A stretch of 64,000 bases of DNA from Stieleria maiorica (GTDB lineage Bacteria; Planctomycetota; Planctomycetia; Pirellulales; Pirellulaceae), in assembly GCF_008035925.1 (NCBI RefSeq), contig NZ_CP036264.1, positions 3,282,443-3,346,442 on the forward strand, in the 5' to 3' direction. Both the position numbers and the translations under genes were made by a program. Positions 9,202-18,003 of the stretch are shown here, piece after piece. Positions within the stretch are counted from its first letter, which is position 1. Every line of letters starts with the position of its first letter. A model generated the notes under the pieces. That model did not search any database and was not told the origin of the DNA. It saw nothing but the letters and a program-made list of their open reading frames with translations.

Positions 9202-10500
9202 TCACGCCAACAGCGCCGCAACCGGATCGCCGTTGCCGCCGATCTTGAAGGGCCGTCCGTTGGGAGCGAATTGCTCCTTTTCCAGCGGCAATCCGGCCGC
9301 TGCGGCGATCGTTTTGTTGAAATCGCTGACCGACACGTGATCTTCGTCGACCGAAAAACCTCGTTTGTCGCTGGCCCCGTACACTTGGCCGCCCTTGATG
9401 CCGGCGCCGATCAGAAGCGAACAGAATGCTCCGGGGTGGTGGTCCCTTCCCCCGTTGGCGTTGATCGACGGCTTGCGACCGAATTCGGTGGTCAACACGA
9501 CCAGGGTTTCATCCAGCAAGCCGGTGCGGTGCAGATCTTTCAGCAAGATCCCCAAGGCGGTGTCCAGGTGTGCGGCCCGGTCATTCAGCCGGCTGTAGAT
9601 GTCCTGGTGCATGTCCCAGCCCCCGTAGGAAACTTCGACGAAGCGGGCGCCGCCTTGAACCAAACGTCGCGCCAACAAGCAACCTTGCCCCAGCGTGTTG
9701 TTGCCATAGGCATCGCGAACGGCCTGGGGTTCCTGCTTGATATCAAACACCTTCAATTGGTCGCTGCCCATCAAGTTGCGGGCTTCGTGATAGAGTTGGT
9801 TGTAGGCTTCGATTTTTGTATTGCCGCGGTGCGAGGTTTGGAACTTGGTGTCGAAGCGTTCGGCCAACATCAACCGCCGGGCGAACAGTTCGTCCGGCAG
9901 GTACTTGGGCAGTTTGATGTTCTGGATGCCGGCGCTGGGACTGGCGACGGGAACCGGAGAAAGCGACGGTTCCAGGAAGCCGGCGCCGGGATGTCGGTTG
10001 GCCCCGCCGATCACGTAGTTGCCCGGCAGTTCGTGGTTGATTCGTCCCTGTTCGGCCAACATCCAGCCTCCCATCGCGGGGTGCTGGATGCTGTTGATCT
10101 TCTTGTACGACGTCCGCATCAAGTACTGGCCTTTTTCGTGGGCCCCGGTCTCCGTGCTAAGCGATCGCACGACGGCGATCGCGCCGGCCAGGTAGGCGAG
10201 TTTGGGGAATCGGTCTCCGTAGGAGATGCCCGGAACACGCGTTTGGATGGGCTTGGTTTCGCCCGCTTCGGGCACGCCCGTCTTGGGATCAAAGGTGTCC
10301 AGGTGCGTCATCGCACCTTCCATGAACAGATAGATGATGTGCTTGGCTTTTCCCGCCGGCGTTCCGGCCGCTTGGGCTTCACCGAGCGAAGCCATCGCAC
10401 CGGATCCGACGGCGCCCGCGAAGGAGACTCCCAGGCATTGGTTGGCAACGCTGCGCATGAAGTCGCGGCGACACTGGTTGGTTGCTTCGGGTGCAGTCAT
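9202..10500 (-). CDS. DUF1501 protein (first copy)
   Basis: A 432-residue DUF1501 family protein. The N terminus is Tat-like (CRRDFMRSVANQCLGVSFAG). Family features follow in order: IIYLFMEGAMTHLDTFDPK, the PGNYVIGG segment, GWDMHQDIYSRLNDRAAHLD, and the C-terminal TEFGRKPSINANGGRDHHPG, which resembles the metal site of alkaline-phosphatase/sulfatase-fold proteins. DUF1501 genes nearly always sit beside DUF1549/DUF1553 genes, as here: the partner ends 202 bases upstream on the same strand. The pair is thought to act at the periplasmic face, perhaps in polysaccharide or sulfated-polymer use, but no activity is established. Confidence 0.93.
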   Translation of the reverse strand: MTAPEATNQCRRDFMRSVANQCLGVSFAGAVGSGAMASLGEAQAAGTPAGKAKHIIYLFMEGAMTHLDTFDPKTGVPEAGETKPIQTRVPGISYGDRFPKLAYLAGAIAVVRSLSTETGAHEKGQYLMRTSYKKINSIQHPAMGGWMLAEQGRINHELPGNYVIGGANRHPGAGFLEPSLSPVPVASPSAGIQNIKLPKYLPDELFARRLMLAERFDTKFQTSHRGNTKIEAYNQLYHEARNLMGSDQLKVFDIKQEPQAVRDAYGNNTLGQGCLLARRLVQGGARFVEVSYGGWDMHQDIYSRLNDRAAHLDTALGILLKDLHRTGLLDETLVVLTTEFGRKPSINANGGRDHHPGAFCSLLIGAGIKGGQVYGASDKRGFSVDEDHVSVSDFNKTIAAAAGLPLEKEQFAPNGRPFKIGGNGDPVAALLA

Positions 10501-10603
10501 CGTGATCGTGGTTGGGAGGGGCTGGAAATAGTGTCGGGCGAGTGTGCATCGGGATGGACACCGCCGCTTGGAACACGAACCCTTTGATGATTCGGAGACC
10601 GAA

Positions 10604-10666
10604 CGTAGCCACCTTCACCAGAAGGTGGTCCTCCGACGCTCACCACGCTCTGGCGAGCGTAGCTAC
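10604..10666. repeat. Palindromic CCACCTTC repeat, copy 1
   Basis: CCACCTTC (10609-10616) and GAAGGTGG (10621-10628) form an eight-base stem with an ACCA loop, followed by a second inverted pair built on ACGCTC and GAGCGT and ending CGTAGCTAC. The unit matches 17048-17110 in layout and most bases. It lies between the two genes of the DUF1549-DUF1501 pair. Confidence 0.75.
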
Positions 10667-10701
10667 AGCAAAGAGCAGCGGTCCAATGGAATGAAGGAAC
10701 A

Positions 10702-12690
10702 TTATTGAACGAACAGGAACTCACGGGTGTTGAGCAAGGCCCAGATGATGTTTCCGTAGCCGACGTTGTCGTTGGGCGTCCGCGAGAGCTCCTTGGCGAC
10801 GAACAGCCGGTCCTTGGTCGCGGGCCGTCGTGCCAGCACGCTCATGAAGATCGCATCGATACGGTCGCGTGTGTCGCGGATGGCCAAGACATCGTCGACG
10901 ATCGCCGATCCGCGTTCGAGCATGACGTGGGTGATCGGCCCGTTGAACATGGCCAGAATCTGCGGCACCGTGGCTTCTTTCTCCGCACCGTCGATCGTCT
11001 CGCGATCACTTTGGCCGAATTGGCGCAAGAAATGGTCGGCACGCTGTGGCGCGGGCAGCTCACTGGCGCGGCACAGGATATTGCCCTGATAGGCGTGCTT
11101 GTTCAACTCTCGGTTGTAAGCCGAAAGAAAGTATGTCTTGGCGAAACGCTCCGACTGGGCCTTGGCCTGTTCGAACGTTAGGTTGGCAAAGTCAACGTCC
11201 ACGTACGGTTTCAGTTCTTCGGCCCCCGGACGCTGAAACGGCATGGGGTTGCGAACCGCCAGCGTCAGCATCGAATCCCAAACCTGCTCGGCCGTCATCC
11301 GGCGAATCATCGGCCCCGGAAAGTAGTAGGCTTGGCCACTGGTGACGTCGTAGTCCGACGCCTCGCGCTGATACGTTCGCGAGTACAGGATGATACGAAT
11401 CAGGTCCTTGAGGTCGAATCCTGATCGCACCAGTTCCTTGCCCAGGCACTCCATTGCCGGTTCATTCACGCACGGATGCTCGTCGCGAAAATCGTCGATC
11501 GGTTCGACGAATCCGACGCCCATGAATCGTTGCCACAATCGATTGACGATCATGTTTTGGAATTGCTGGTTGTCCGGGCTGGTCACCCAGGCGGCGAACT
11601 GGTGCCGCGGCGAGGCGTTTTTGGCTTTCGAGGGGATCTCGCCCCACAGCACGGCCGGTTCGATCACCGACTTGGGCTTGGCGTCTTGGTAGGCGTAATC
11701 GTGCGGCAAACGCAGGGTCGCCTTGACTTCGGAAACGTTGTAGGTGTTGGCGCGAATCATCCGCTGGAACGCGCCGGGGACTCGCCCTTTGTCGTAGTGC
11801 TTGCGGGCTTCGCTGATCATCGCGTTGGCGGGATTCGTTTTCTCATAGCCTGGGTCGCCACGCTTGATTCGCGTCCGAGTCCCCGCGGTCAACGCCGCCA
11901 ATTCATAGAACTGGTACTGGGTCCATTGGTCAAAGGGATGGTCGTGGCATTGGGCACATCCGATCTGGGTGCCCAAGAAGATCCTGACGGTGTTGTCGAT
12001 GTACGGCAGCGGCATCCCGTCATCGCGCAGTTGGTAGCCGGTCGCGGGATTCTCCCACACCTTGCCGTCGGCGGTCAGCATTTCATAGACCCACTCGTCG
12101 TACGGCTTGTTGGTGCGAATCGCATCTTTGACGTACGCCAGGAACGGTTCCGCGATGATGTTCGGCTGGGGGCGTTCGCGCAGCCGCAGCGTGTCGGCCC
12201 AAAAGTTGTAGGTGTGACTGACGTAGTCCGGACTGCCCAGCAGCGTGTCGATCAATTCGATGCGTTTATCCGGATCTTTGGAATCCAGAAAGGCTTGGGC
12301 CTCGGCCAGCGTCGGAATTCGGCCGGCGACGTCCAAATAGATCCGTCGCAGAAACACTTCGTCCTCGACCGGCGGGTTCGGCGACAACCCTTGCTCGGTC
12401 AGCTTGTCTTCGATCAGCGAGTCCAGTTCGGCGGCGGCGAGTTCCAATTCGGTCCGCCGATCGCGCGATGCCGGTTCGACGTCCATCAGGTGCGATGGTC
12501 GTGTGCGCACGCTTTCGGGCAGTCGGATCTTTGGCGGTGCGGGTTTCTTCTTGGCGGGCGTCTTTTTTTGTGCCGTCGCGACGGCAGGGGACAGGACCAG
12601 CAGGGCTGAAACCAGCGCAAGCAGGGGGGCCGGTCGTCGAAGGAGAGGGGGCAACATGGCGGCGGGAATCATCGAAAATCGCGGACGCAT
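10702..12690 (-). CDS. DUF1549/DUF1553 protein without N-terminal cytochrome
   Basis: A 662-residue exported protein starting at 12690 with a signal peptide (APLLALVSALLVLSPAVATA). DUF1549 begins near residue 85 (EVFLRRIYLDVAGRIPTLAEAQAFL) and includes GTQIGCAQCHDHPFDQWTQ, a CxxCH heme or metal site. DUF1553 fills the C-terminal half (RRMTAEQVWDSMLTLAVR, then the ending PNDNVGYGNIIWALLNTREFLF). Unlike its larger paralogue at 40704-43682, it has no PSCyt1 cytochrome domain in front; instead a lysine/proline-rich linker (KKTPAKKKPAPPK) precedes DUF1549. It is upstream of its DUF1501 partner and probably in the same transcript. Confidence 0.92.
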   Translation of the reverse strand: MRPRFSMIPAAMLPPLLRRPAPLLALVSALLVLSPAVATAQKKTPAKKKPAPPKIRLPESVRTRPSHLMDVEPASRDRRTELELAAAELDSLIEDKLTEQGLSPNPPVEDEVFLRRIYLDVAGRIPTLAEAQAFLDSKDPDKRIELIDTLLGSPDYVSHTYNFWADTLRLRERPQPNIIAEPFLAYVKDAIRTNKPYDEWVYEMLTADGKVWENPATGYQLRDDGMPLPYIDNTVRIFLGTQIGCAQCHDHPFDQWTQYQFYELAALTAGTRTRIKRGDPGYEKTNPANAMISEARKHYDKGRVPGAFQRMIRANTYNVSEVKATLRLPHDYAYQDAKPKSVIEPAVLWGEIPSKAKNASPRHQFAAWVTSPDNQQFQNMIVNRLWQRFMGVGFVEPIDDFRDEHPCVNEPAMECLGKELVRSGFDLKDLIRIILYSRTYQREASDYDVTSGQAYYFPGPMIRRMTAEQVWDSMLTLAVRNPMPFQRPGAEELKPYVDVDFANLTFEQAKAQSERFAKTYFLSAYNRELNKHAYQGNILCRASELPAPQRADHFLRQFGQSDRETIDGAEKEATVPQILAMFNGPITHVMLERGSAIVDDVLAIRDTRDRIDAIFMSVLARRPATKDRLFVAKELSRTPNDNVGYGNIIWALLNTREFLFVQ

Positions 12691-12868
12691 GAAGAGCTAC
12701 ACCTAGCCGTGTCGAGAAGAGGAATCCGTCAATCATTGAACGCGACCGACTGACGATTTGTACCCCATTTTAGCCCACGAGCTGGCAAATGCGGCATGGA
12801 ACGTGCCGGGTGGGAGGTCAAGAAACGCGTCTTTCGACCGGTCCCCCCGCTGTGCTACAACGGATCGC

Positions 12869-13411
12869 ATGTTGGGTGAAATCAAAGTTGGCCGATGTAG
12901 CCGCCAGTGCTACCGCGAAAAGCGACCGCTGAAAGAAGGCGAGTGGTATTACAGTGTCGTGCTGCACAATGACGACGACGAATACGAACGCCGCGATTAC
13001 AGCGCCGACGGCTGGGAAGGCCCACCGGAGGGGACGCTGGGGCATTGGAAATGCCGGATGCCGGTCGCCGGAGAGAAGAAAATGGTGCTGGCACCGCGGG
13101 CCGTGCTGATCGGTTTGTTGCGGCAGATGGAAGACATGCCCGAGCAGGCGAAAACACGATACCTGCTGGCGCTGATCTTACTCCGTCGACGATTCGTCCG
13201 CGTCATCAGCGGTCCGCACTCGGCAGCGAAAACCCAAGACGAAGCGGACGCGACGACGTCCGGCCCCCCGATGATGCACTTGGAAGTGGTCGACGACGGA
13301 TCGACGATCGACGTGGCCGAGTGCCAAATCGCCAAGAGTGAAGCGGAATCGTTGAGCGAGGCGCTGAGCGAGTTGTTGTATTGCGAAGCGAGCGAAATTC
13401 AGCAGGAATGA
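12869..13411 (+). CDS. Conserved planctomycete unknown with Cys pair
   Basis: About 180 residues from the ATG at 12869 (MLGEIKVGRCSRQCYREKRP); the open frame from 12758 is longer but its extra part looks non-coding. The pattern C-x3-C-x-REKRPLKEGEWYYSVV, then ERRDYSADGWEGPPEGTLGHWK, LAPRAVLIGLLRQMED and YLLALILLRRRFVRVI fits, from memory, a small family found widely in planctomycetes with no known role. The two cysteines near the N terminus might bind metal with other residues. There is no signal peptide, so it is probably cytoplasmic. The next gene starts 3 bases after the stop, indicating one operon. Confidence 0.8.
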   Translation: MLGEIKVGRCSRQCYREKRPLKEGEWYYSVVLHNDDDEYERRDYSADGWEGPPEGTLGHWKCRMPVAGEKKMVLAPRAVLIGLLRQMEDMPEQAKTRYLLALILLRRRFVRVISGPHSAAKTQDEADATTSGPPMMHLEVVDDGSTIDVAECQIAKSEAESLSEALSELLYCEASEIQQE

Positions 13412-13414
13412 TCG

Positions 13415-14395
13415 ATGGTACGGTTTGACGCAAGGATGCGCGCACTGACCTGGCTACTCGTGCTCGGTGTCGGTTTTGTTTCTGGCGGAGCGACCTGCGC
13501 CCGACGCGACACGACGTTTCAATTGCCCCCGCCGCCACCGGTGCTGCCCCAAACGCCGACGTTGGATCAGGTCGTTGCGGCGGTCAATCGCACCTCGTCG
13601 ATCGGAGAATTGTCCACCAACACCGCGTCGGTCGATGTGCTCACCATGCCGGCGCTGCCGAAGCTGTCGGCGACGATCAATTTGCGCAAAGAGCGCGACT
13701 TCCGACTCAAGGCCAGTCTGCCCGTCGTGATGGGATCGGGGTTGGACATGGGCAGCAACAACTCTCTGTTTTGGTTCGAAGTCCCCGAGGGCATGAGCCG
13801 CACGCTGTATTTCGCACGGCATGATCAGTATCGCCGACAACTCGACCGGGCCGTGCTTCCGGTCGATCCGACCTGGGTCAGCGACGCGCTGGGGCTGGTC
13901 CAAATCGATCCCAGCCAAGTGGTCGCCGGTCCGGTCTTGCGGCCCGACGGAAAACTTGCGATCCGATCGGCGTTGCCGTTGCCCGCCGGAACCTTCCAGC
14001 GCGTCTGTTACATCGACCGCGCCGCGGGACATGTCACCGACCAACTGTTGTACGCGCCCACCGGCGGCCCGCCGATCGCGGAAAGCCACGCCTCGAACCA
14101 CCAGTTCTACGTCGATCACAATTGTTCGCTGCCGCATACCGTTCAGCTGTCGCTGCGGCCGCCTGCGGGCGAGCCGTTGGAGATGGTGATCGATGTGGGC
14201 GTCTATGCGGTCAACCAGATCTTAAGCGGCGACCCAAATCTGTTCGTCATGCCGCAAGGGGCCAGTCAGTCGATCGATCTGACCACGCTGTCACCGGCCG
14301 CTGCCGGCCTGGTCGCGCCGACCAGTTATCAGCTTCCCACCAAATATCAGTCCGAATCGGTCGGTCCGATGCCCTACCGCGGATTGGTCCGGTAG
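13415..14395 (+). CDS. Exported LolA-like unknown
   Basis: 326 residues from 13415; an ATG at 13436 (MRALTWLLVLGVGFVSGGATC) is an equal choice. The signal sequence ends in GGATC, close to but not a canonical lipobox. A proline-rich linker (LPPPPPVLP) is followed by TLDQVVAAVNRTSSIGELST and strands such as LSATINLRKERDFRLKASLP and NNSLFWFEVPEG. This recalls the LolA/LppX-type half-barrel used to carry lipids or lipoproteins, but the match is structural impression only. It is the second gene of an operon with the preceding cysteine-pair protein. Confidence 0.75.
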   Translation: MVRFDARMRALTWLLVLGVGFVSGGATCARRDTTFQLPPPPPVLPQTPTLDQVVAAVNRTSSIGELSTNTASVDVLTMPALPKLSATINLRKERDFRLKASLPVVMGSGLDMGSNNSLFWFEVPEGMSRTLYFARHDQYRRQLDRAVLPVDPTWVSDALGLVQIDPSQVVAGPVLRPDGKLAIRSALPLPAGTFQRVCYIDRAAGHVTDQLLYAPTGGPPIAESHASNHQFYVDHNCSLPHTVQLSLRPPAGEPLEMVIDVGVYAVNQILSGDPNLFVMPQGASQSIDLTTLSPAAAGLVAPTSYQLPTKYQSESVGPMPYRGLVR

Positions 14396-14515
14396 CGTAC
14401 CGTTTTGACGCCGGCCTATAATGGAATCCTCAGGGGCCGGCGACCGTGAAGCCCGCGATTCAATTTCGCGGGAAAATCGGAGCGGGAATCGCAAAAAACA
14501 TCTCGAGACAATTGC

Positions 14516-14971
14516 ATGTCGACACTCCACGTGACCAATGACCGCGATATCGTGTTGGTCGACGACGATGAGCTCGAAATCAAGCTGTTCGCCCGCTTCA
14601 TGACCCTCTCGCAACTGAACAATCCGCTGCAATCGTTCACGTCAGGCGAAGAATTCCTGAGCTTCATGAATGAAGTCGATCAGGACAAGCAACCGGTGCC
14701 CGCGATCGCGATGATCGACGTTCGGATGCCGGTGATGAACGGATTCGAAGTGGTCCAGGCCGTTCGGGCAAACCCTTCGTTTGCCGAGATTCCGATGGTC
14801 GTCATGTTTTCAAATTCCGACGCGCCGGTCGATGAACAGAAAGCTCGTGACGCAGGGGCGGATGCCTACATCGTCAAACCGCAGGGATTTGAAGGTTACT
14901 TGCAGATCTTGAATATGTTGGCCACCGGCCAGGAAATCGAAGGGGAGTCCCCGGTGACGTATTTCAAGTGA
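14516..14971 (+). CDS. Response regulator, receiver domain only
   Basis: A 151-residue single-domain response regulator. Acidic pocket in IVLVDDDELEIKLF, phosphoacceptor aspartate in IAMIDVRMPVMNGFEV, the switch serine/threonine region MVVMFSNSDAPVDEQ, and the conserved lysine in DAYIVKPQGF. The layout resembles Rcp1/CheY-like regulators that partner phytochrome-type kinases. The last codons overlap by 8 bases the 3' end of the convergent sensor kinase, whose H-box (AAHDLREP) is of the matching subtype. A functional pair is likely but not proven. Confidence 0.93.
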   Translation: MSTLHVTNDRDIVLVDDDELEIKLFARFMTLSQLNNPLQSFTSGEEFLSFMNEVDQDKQPVPAIAMIDVRMPVMNGFEVVQAVRANPSFAEIPMVVMFSNSDAPVDEQKARDAGADAYIVKPQGFEGYLQILNMLATGQEIEGESPVTYFK

Positions 14972-16859
14972 TCTCGGTCCCATTGGTGTCGGAGAGGGTG
15001 AATTTGATGTGCGTGAAGTCCTCCCCCGACTCCGCGTAGATCACGCCGGAATGCTTGTCGACGATCCGCTTGCACAGGCTGAGCCCGACCCCCGTTCCGG
15101 AGTGCGCCGATCCGCCGGTGGTGCGATACATCTTGAATACTTCCTTCAGCTGATTCTGCGGAATCGAGGAACCGCTGTTTTTTACCCCGAGAACCCAGGT
15201 CTCACCGGAGTGGTTGGCGGTGAAGTGCAGGGTGAATCCGTTGCCGTCGGCATGTGCCAATGCATTGGAAACCAGGTTACGGTAAAGCAGTTCCAGGTAC
15301 GATTCGTACCCCAACAGATCACCGGGGTGAACGTCCTTTTCTAGGACCACCTGACGGGCACGGATGCTGGTTTCGAACTCTTGCAGGACAGGATTGATGA
15401 TTCGGTCAAAGTCGAGCGGCTGGCGCTCGATTCGCTCCTCGGAGACCTGCGTCAGCATCCGAAAGTCTTGGACCATCGCCAGCATTTGATCCGAACAGCG
15501 CGACGCGTTGGAGATCAAGAACCGCAACTCCTCGTCATCGATCTCCTTCAGATGGTGCGCGATCAAGCCCATCAAATTGGACTGCATCCGCGCCGGTTCA
15601 CGCAGATCGTGTGCGGCAAGGTGCGCAAAATGCTCCAGGTCACTGTTGGTGATTTTCAGACGCCGGTTGGCACGCACCAGCTTGGATTCTTTGTTCTTGA
15701 TCGTGACGGCCATCTCTTCAAAGGCGGTTGCCAGGACGCCGATTTCGTCGGTCCTGTCCTTCGGCAACTCGACGACCGAGCCGCCTTCCCGGATCCGATT
15801 TGCCGCTTGGGTAATCGCGTAGAGCGGTCGGGTCAGAACGGAGCTCGCCAGGTAGCCGGTGAACATCGCCAGCACGATCAAGGCCAGGGTCACTCCCACA
15901 GCCCATCGCACAATGTCATTCTGCGATTCGTGCAGATTCACATTGGTCGCGATCACCCCGATCCCGATCACGTCTTGGCTTCGCGAAGAAAACATGTCGG
16001 ACGTGCCGAACACGATCTGCCGTTTGCCATCGGCGACCTCGCGCATCGAGGATGACAGCGGGCCGGAGAGGAACTCGGCGAGCGGCGGGTGGTCCGCGTC
16101 GAGCGTTCGCCCGTGCGGCAATTCGAATCCGAACGTGCGTTCCGGGTCATTGTGGTAGAGATAGTAACCTTCCTGATTCGTCGCGATGTACTGAAAGTTT
16201 TCCGAGTCTGGTTTCAAAAGTGGCCTAAACAGCATGTCGAAACGAATGTTCAGTACGATGATGCCAGATTGTTGACCATGGTCATCGTAGACCCCGGCGA
16301 CAAACCGCACGGTCGGCTGGAAAGGAACCTGGATCTGACCATTTTCCCGGTTCAAGTTGATCTTGGAAACGTAGACTTCGTGATTCTGCAACTGCTTCGA
16401 GGCAATGAAATAGTCTCGCCCCGCTTTGGGTTGCAGTCGGTCGTCGGGGACGACCGTTGTCTGGCCATTGGATTGCTCAACACGCACCATTTCTCGACCG
16501 TCTTCGTCCAGGCGGATCAGTCGAACCTGGCTGTAGAACGGTTTCGACGACGCGATTTCGGTGAACACCCGTTGCAACTCCGTTTTCGCGAACTTGAAAT
16601 CGTCCGTATCGCTTTCCCGCTCGGCGAGTGCGACGGTCCGCACGATTGGCAACTGCGAAACCAGACGCACATTGTGTTTGATGTTGTCGACTTCCTGTTC
16701 CAAACTGCGGATGTCCGAAACAAGGATCTGACGCAGACTGTCGAACTGCTGCATTTGTGCGATCTGCACATAACCGATGTAGACCGTCGATCCGATCAGG
16801 GCTGCGGTCACCAAGATCAAGGTTACCGACAGCCATCTCAGCTGGATCGCAATTCTCAT
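14964..16859 (-). CDS. Sensor histidine kinase, Cache-HAMP-HisKA
   Basis: A 631-residue membrane kinase starting at the ATG at 16859 behind GAGGGG. Transmembrane helix about 8-30; a periplasmic dCache-type sensor of about 270 residues including RLIRLDEDGREMVRVEQ and YIATNQEGYYLYHNDPERTF; a second helix about 313-335; HAMP (SSVLTRPLYAITQAANRIRE); a coiled region; HisKA with the phosphoacceptor histidine in HFAHLAAHDLREPARMQ; and a C-terminal ATPase domain with NLVSNALAHA and GTGVGLSLCKRI. Sensors of this type often bind small organic ligands. The gene converges on and slightly overlaps the response regulator at 14516-14971. Confidence 0.93.
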   Translation of the reverse strand: MRIAIQLRWLSVTLILVTAALIGSTVYIGYVQIAQMQQFDSLRQILVSDIRSLEQEVDNIKHNVRLVSQLPIVRTVALAERESDTDDFKFAKTELQRVFTEIASSKPFYSQVRLIRLDEDGREMVRVEQSNGQTTVVPDDRLQPKAGRDYFIASKQLQNHEVYVSKINLNRENGQIQVPFQPTVRFVAGVYDDHGQQSGIIVLNIRFDMLFRPLLKPDSENFQYIATNQEGYYLYHNDPERTFGFELPHGRTLDADHPPLAEFLSGPLSSSMREVADGKRQIVFGTSDMFSSRSQDVIGIGVIATNVNLHESQNDIVRWAVGVTLALIVLAMFTGYLASSVLTRPLYAITQAANRIREGGSVVELPKDRTDEIGVLATAFEEMAVTIKNKESKLVRANRRLKITNSDLEHFAHLAAHDLREPARMQSNLMGLIAHHLKEIDDEELRFLISNASRCSDQMLAMVQDFRMLTQVSEERIERQPLDFDRIINPVLQEFETSIRARQVVLEKDVHPGDLLGYESYLELLYRNLVSNALAHADGNGFTLHFTANHSGETWVLGVKNSGSSIPQNQLKEVFKMYRTTGGSAHSGTGVGLSLCKRIVDKHSGVIYAESGEDFTHIKFTLSDTNGTEIT

Positions 16860-17047
16860 GTTGCCCCTCGGGTGCAGTCGTAGTGAACGTCAGTGGTTAT
16901 TATGCATAACGGCGAAGCGTTTCGCATCCGTTGGTGTTCAGGCTTTAGCCGCCCAATGTCGCTGCGACGCAGCGAGGGGGAGTCGTCTTGAAGGGCAAGC
17001 AGGACAGCGGCACTTCGCACAAGAAACATCGTGAATCCCCGGTCAAA

Positions 17048-17110
17048 CGTAGCTACCTTCGCCAGAAGGTGGATCCCGGGAGATCCCACGCTCGAATCGA
17101 GCGTAGCTGC
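17048..17110. repeat. Palindromic CCACCTTC repeat, copy 2
   Basis: CGTAGCTACCTTCGCCAGAAGGTGG followed by an ACGCTC...GAGCGT pair and GTAGCTGC. It matches the copy at 10604-10666 in order, spacing and most bases. It ends 26 bases before the start of the hydrolase gene, so it lies in that gene's leader. Confidence 0.75.
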
Positions 17111-17136
17111 GTCAAACAAAACTGTCGATCGGAAAG

Positions 17137-18003
17137 ATGATTGATCAAATCCAGCAATTGCGAGCAACACGACTGGCACTGGTCCTTGCACTCACATCGT
17201 TGGCGGCGAACCCGTTCTGTCTTGCCCAAACGCCGGGGCGCGTCCAAGACCTTCAAACGCCGACGGTGACCGGTGGAGAACCTGCGGCGGGAAAACGCGT
17301 CCGACAGGTTTTGCCCGCCTATCGGGGATCCGATGTCTATCACTTGCTGTACCTTCCTTCCGATTGGCAACCCGGCCAGAAATACCCGGTGATCGTCGAG
17401 TACGCCGGTAACAAGTATCAAACCAGCCCCGGCACGGTCGAAGGCAGCAATCTGGGTTACGGCATCTCCGGCGGCAAGGGGGCGATCTGGGTCTGTATGC
17501 CGTACGTCGATTCGAAGGAACAGCGTAATCAAACGCGGTGGTGGGGCGACGTCGATGCGACCGTTGCGTACTGCAAGGAAACCGTCGCACTGGTCTGTGA
17601 TCGATTCGGCGGTGACGCGGAAAATGTTTTCATCGCCGGTTTTTCACGCGGGGCGATCGCCGGCAATTTCATCGGACTCTACGACGACCAGATCGCGTCG
17701 TTGTGGCGGGGATTCATCTGCCACAGCCACTACGACGGGGTGAAGCAATGGGCGTATGCCGGCAGCGACCGCTTGTCGGCCGCAAAGCGTTTGAGTCGGC
17801 TGGGTGACCGGGCACAATTCATTAGCCACGAAAAATCCGTTGATCCAACGCGCGACTATTTGGCTGACGTCATGCCGCAGGGAAACTTCACCTTTCAAGT
17901 CCTGGCAGGCTGGGACCATACCGACACCTGGGTTCTGTACGACATTCCAGAGCGGACAACGCTGAGAGAATGGTTTAACGCCACGTGTCAGGAAACTCGC
18001 TGA
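17137..18003 (+). CDS. Secreted alpha/beta hydrolase-type protein
   Basis: 288 residues with a signal peptide (LALVLALTSLAANPFCLAQ). The mature part fits an esterase/PHB-depolymerase-like alpha/beta hydrolase: YHLLYLPSDWQPGQKYPVIV (first strands), WWGDVDATVAYCKETVALV, the nucleophile elbow FIAGFSRGAIAGN (serine near residue 171), and a late histidine in LAGWDHTDTWVLYD. The acid residue is not certain. Substrate unknown; an ester of an environmental polymer is plausible for an exported enzyme. Its last 29 bases overlap the 3' end of the convergent SLC13 transporter gene. Confidence 0.85.
   Translation: MIDQIQQLRATRLALVLALTSLAANPFCLAQTPGRVQDLQTPTVTGGEPAAGKRVRQVLPAYRGSDVYHLLYLPSDWQPGQKYPVIVEYAGNKYQTSPGTVEGSNLGYGISGGKGAIWVCMPYVDSKEQRNQTRWWGDVDATVAYCKETVALVCDRFGGDAENVFIAGFSRGAIAGNFIGLYDDQIASLWRGFICHSHYDGVKQWAYAGSDRLSAAKRLSRLGDRAQFISHEKSVDPTRDYLADVMPQGNFTFQVLAGWDHTDTWVLYDIPERTTLREWFNATCQETR

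Noticed and set aside
9124-10587. A 487-residue plus-strand frame
   Set aside because: Antisense to the DUF1501 gene, which has clear family motifs.
12758-12868. N-terminal extension of the Cys-pair protein
   Set aside because: The segment does not resemble coding sequence and the ATG at 12869 begins the conserved part.
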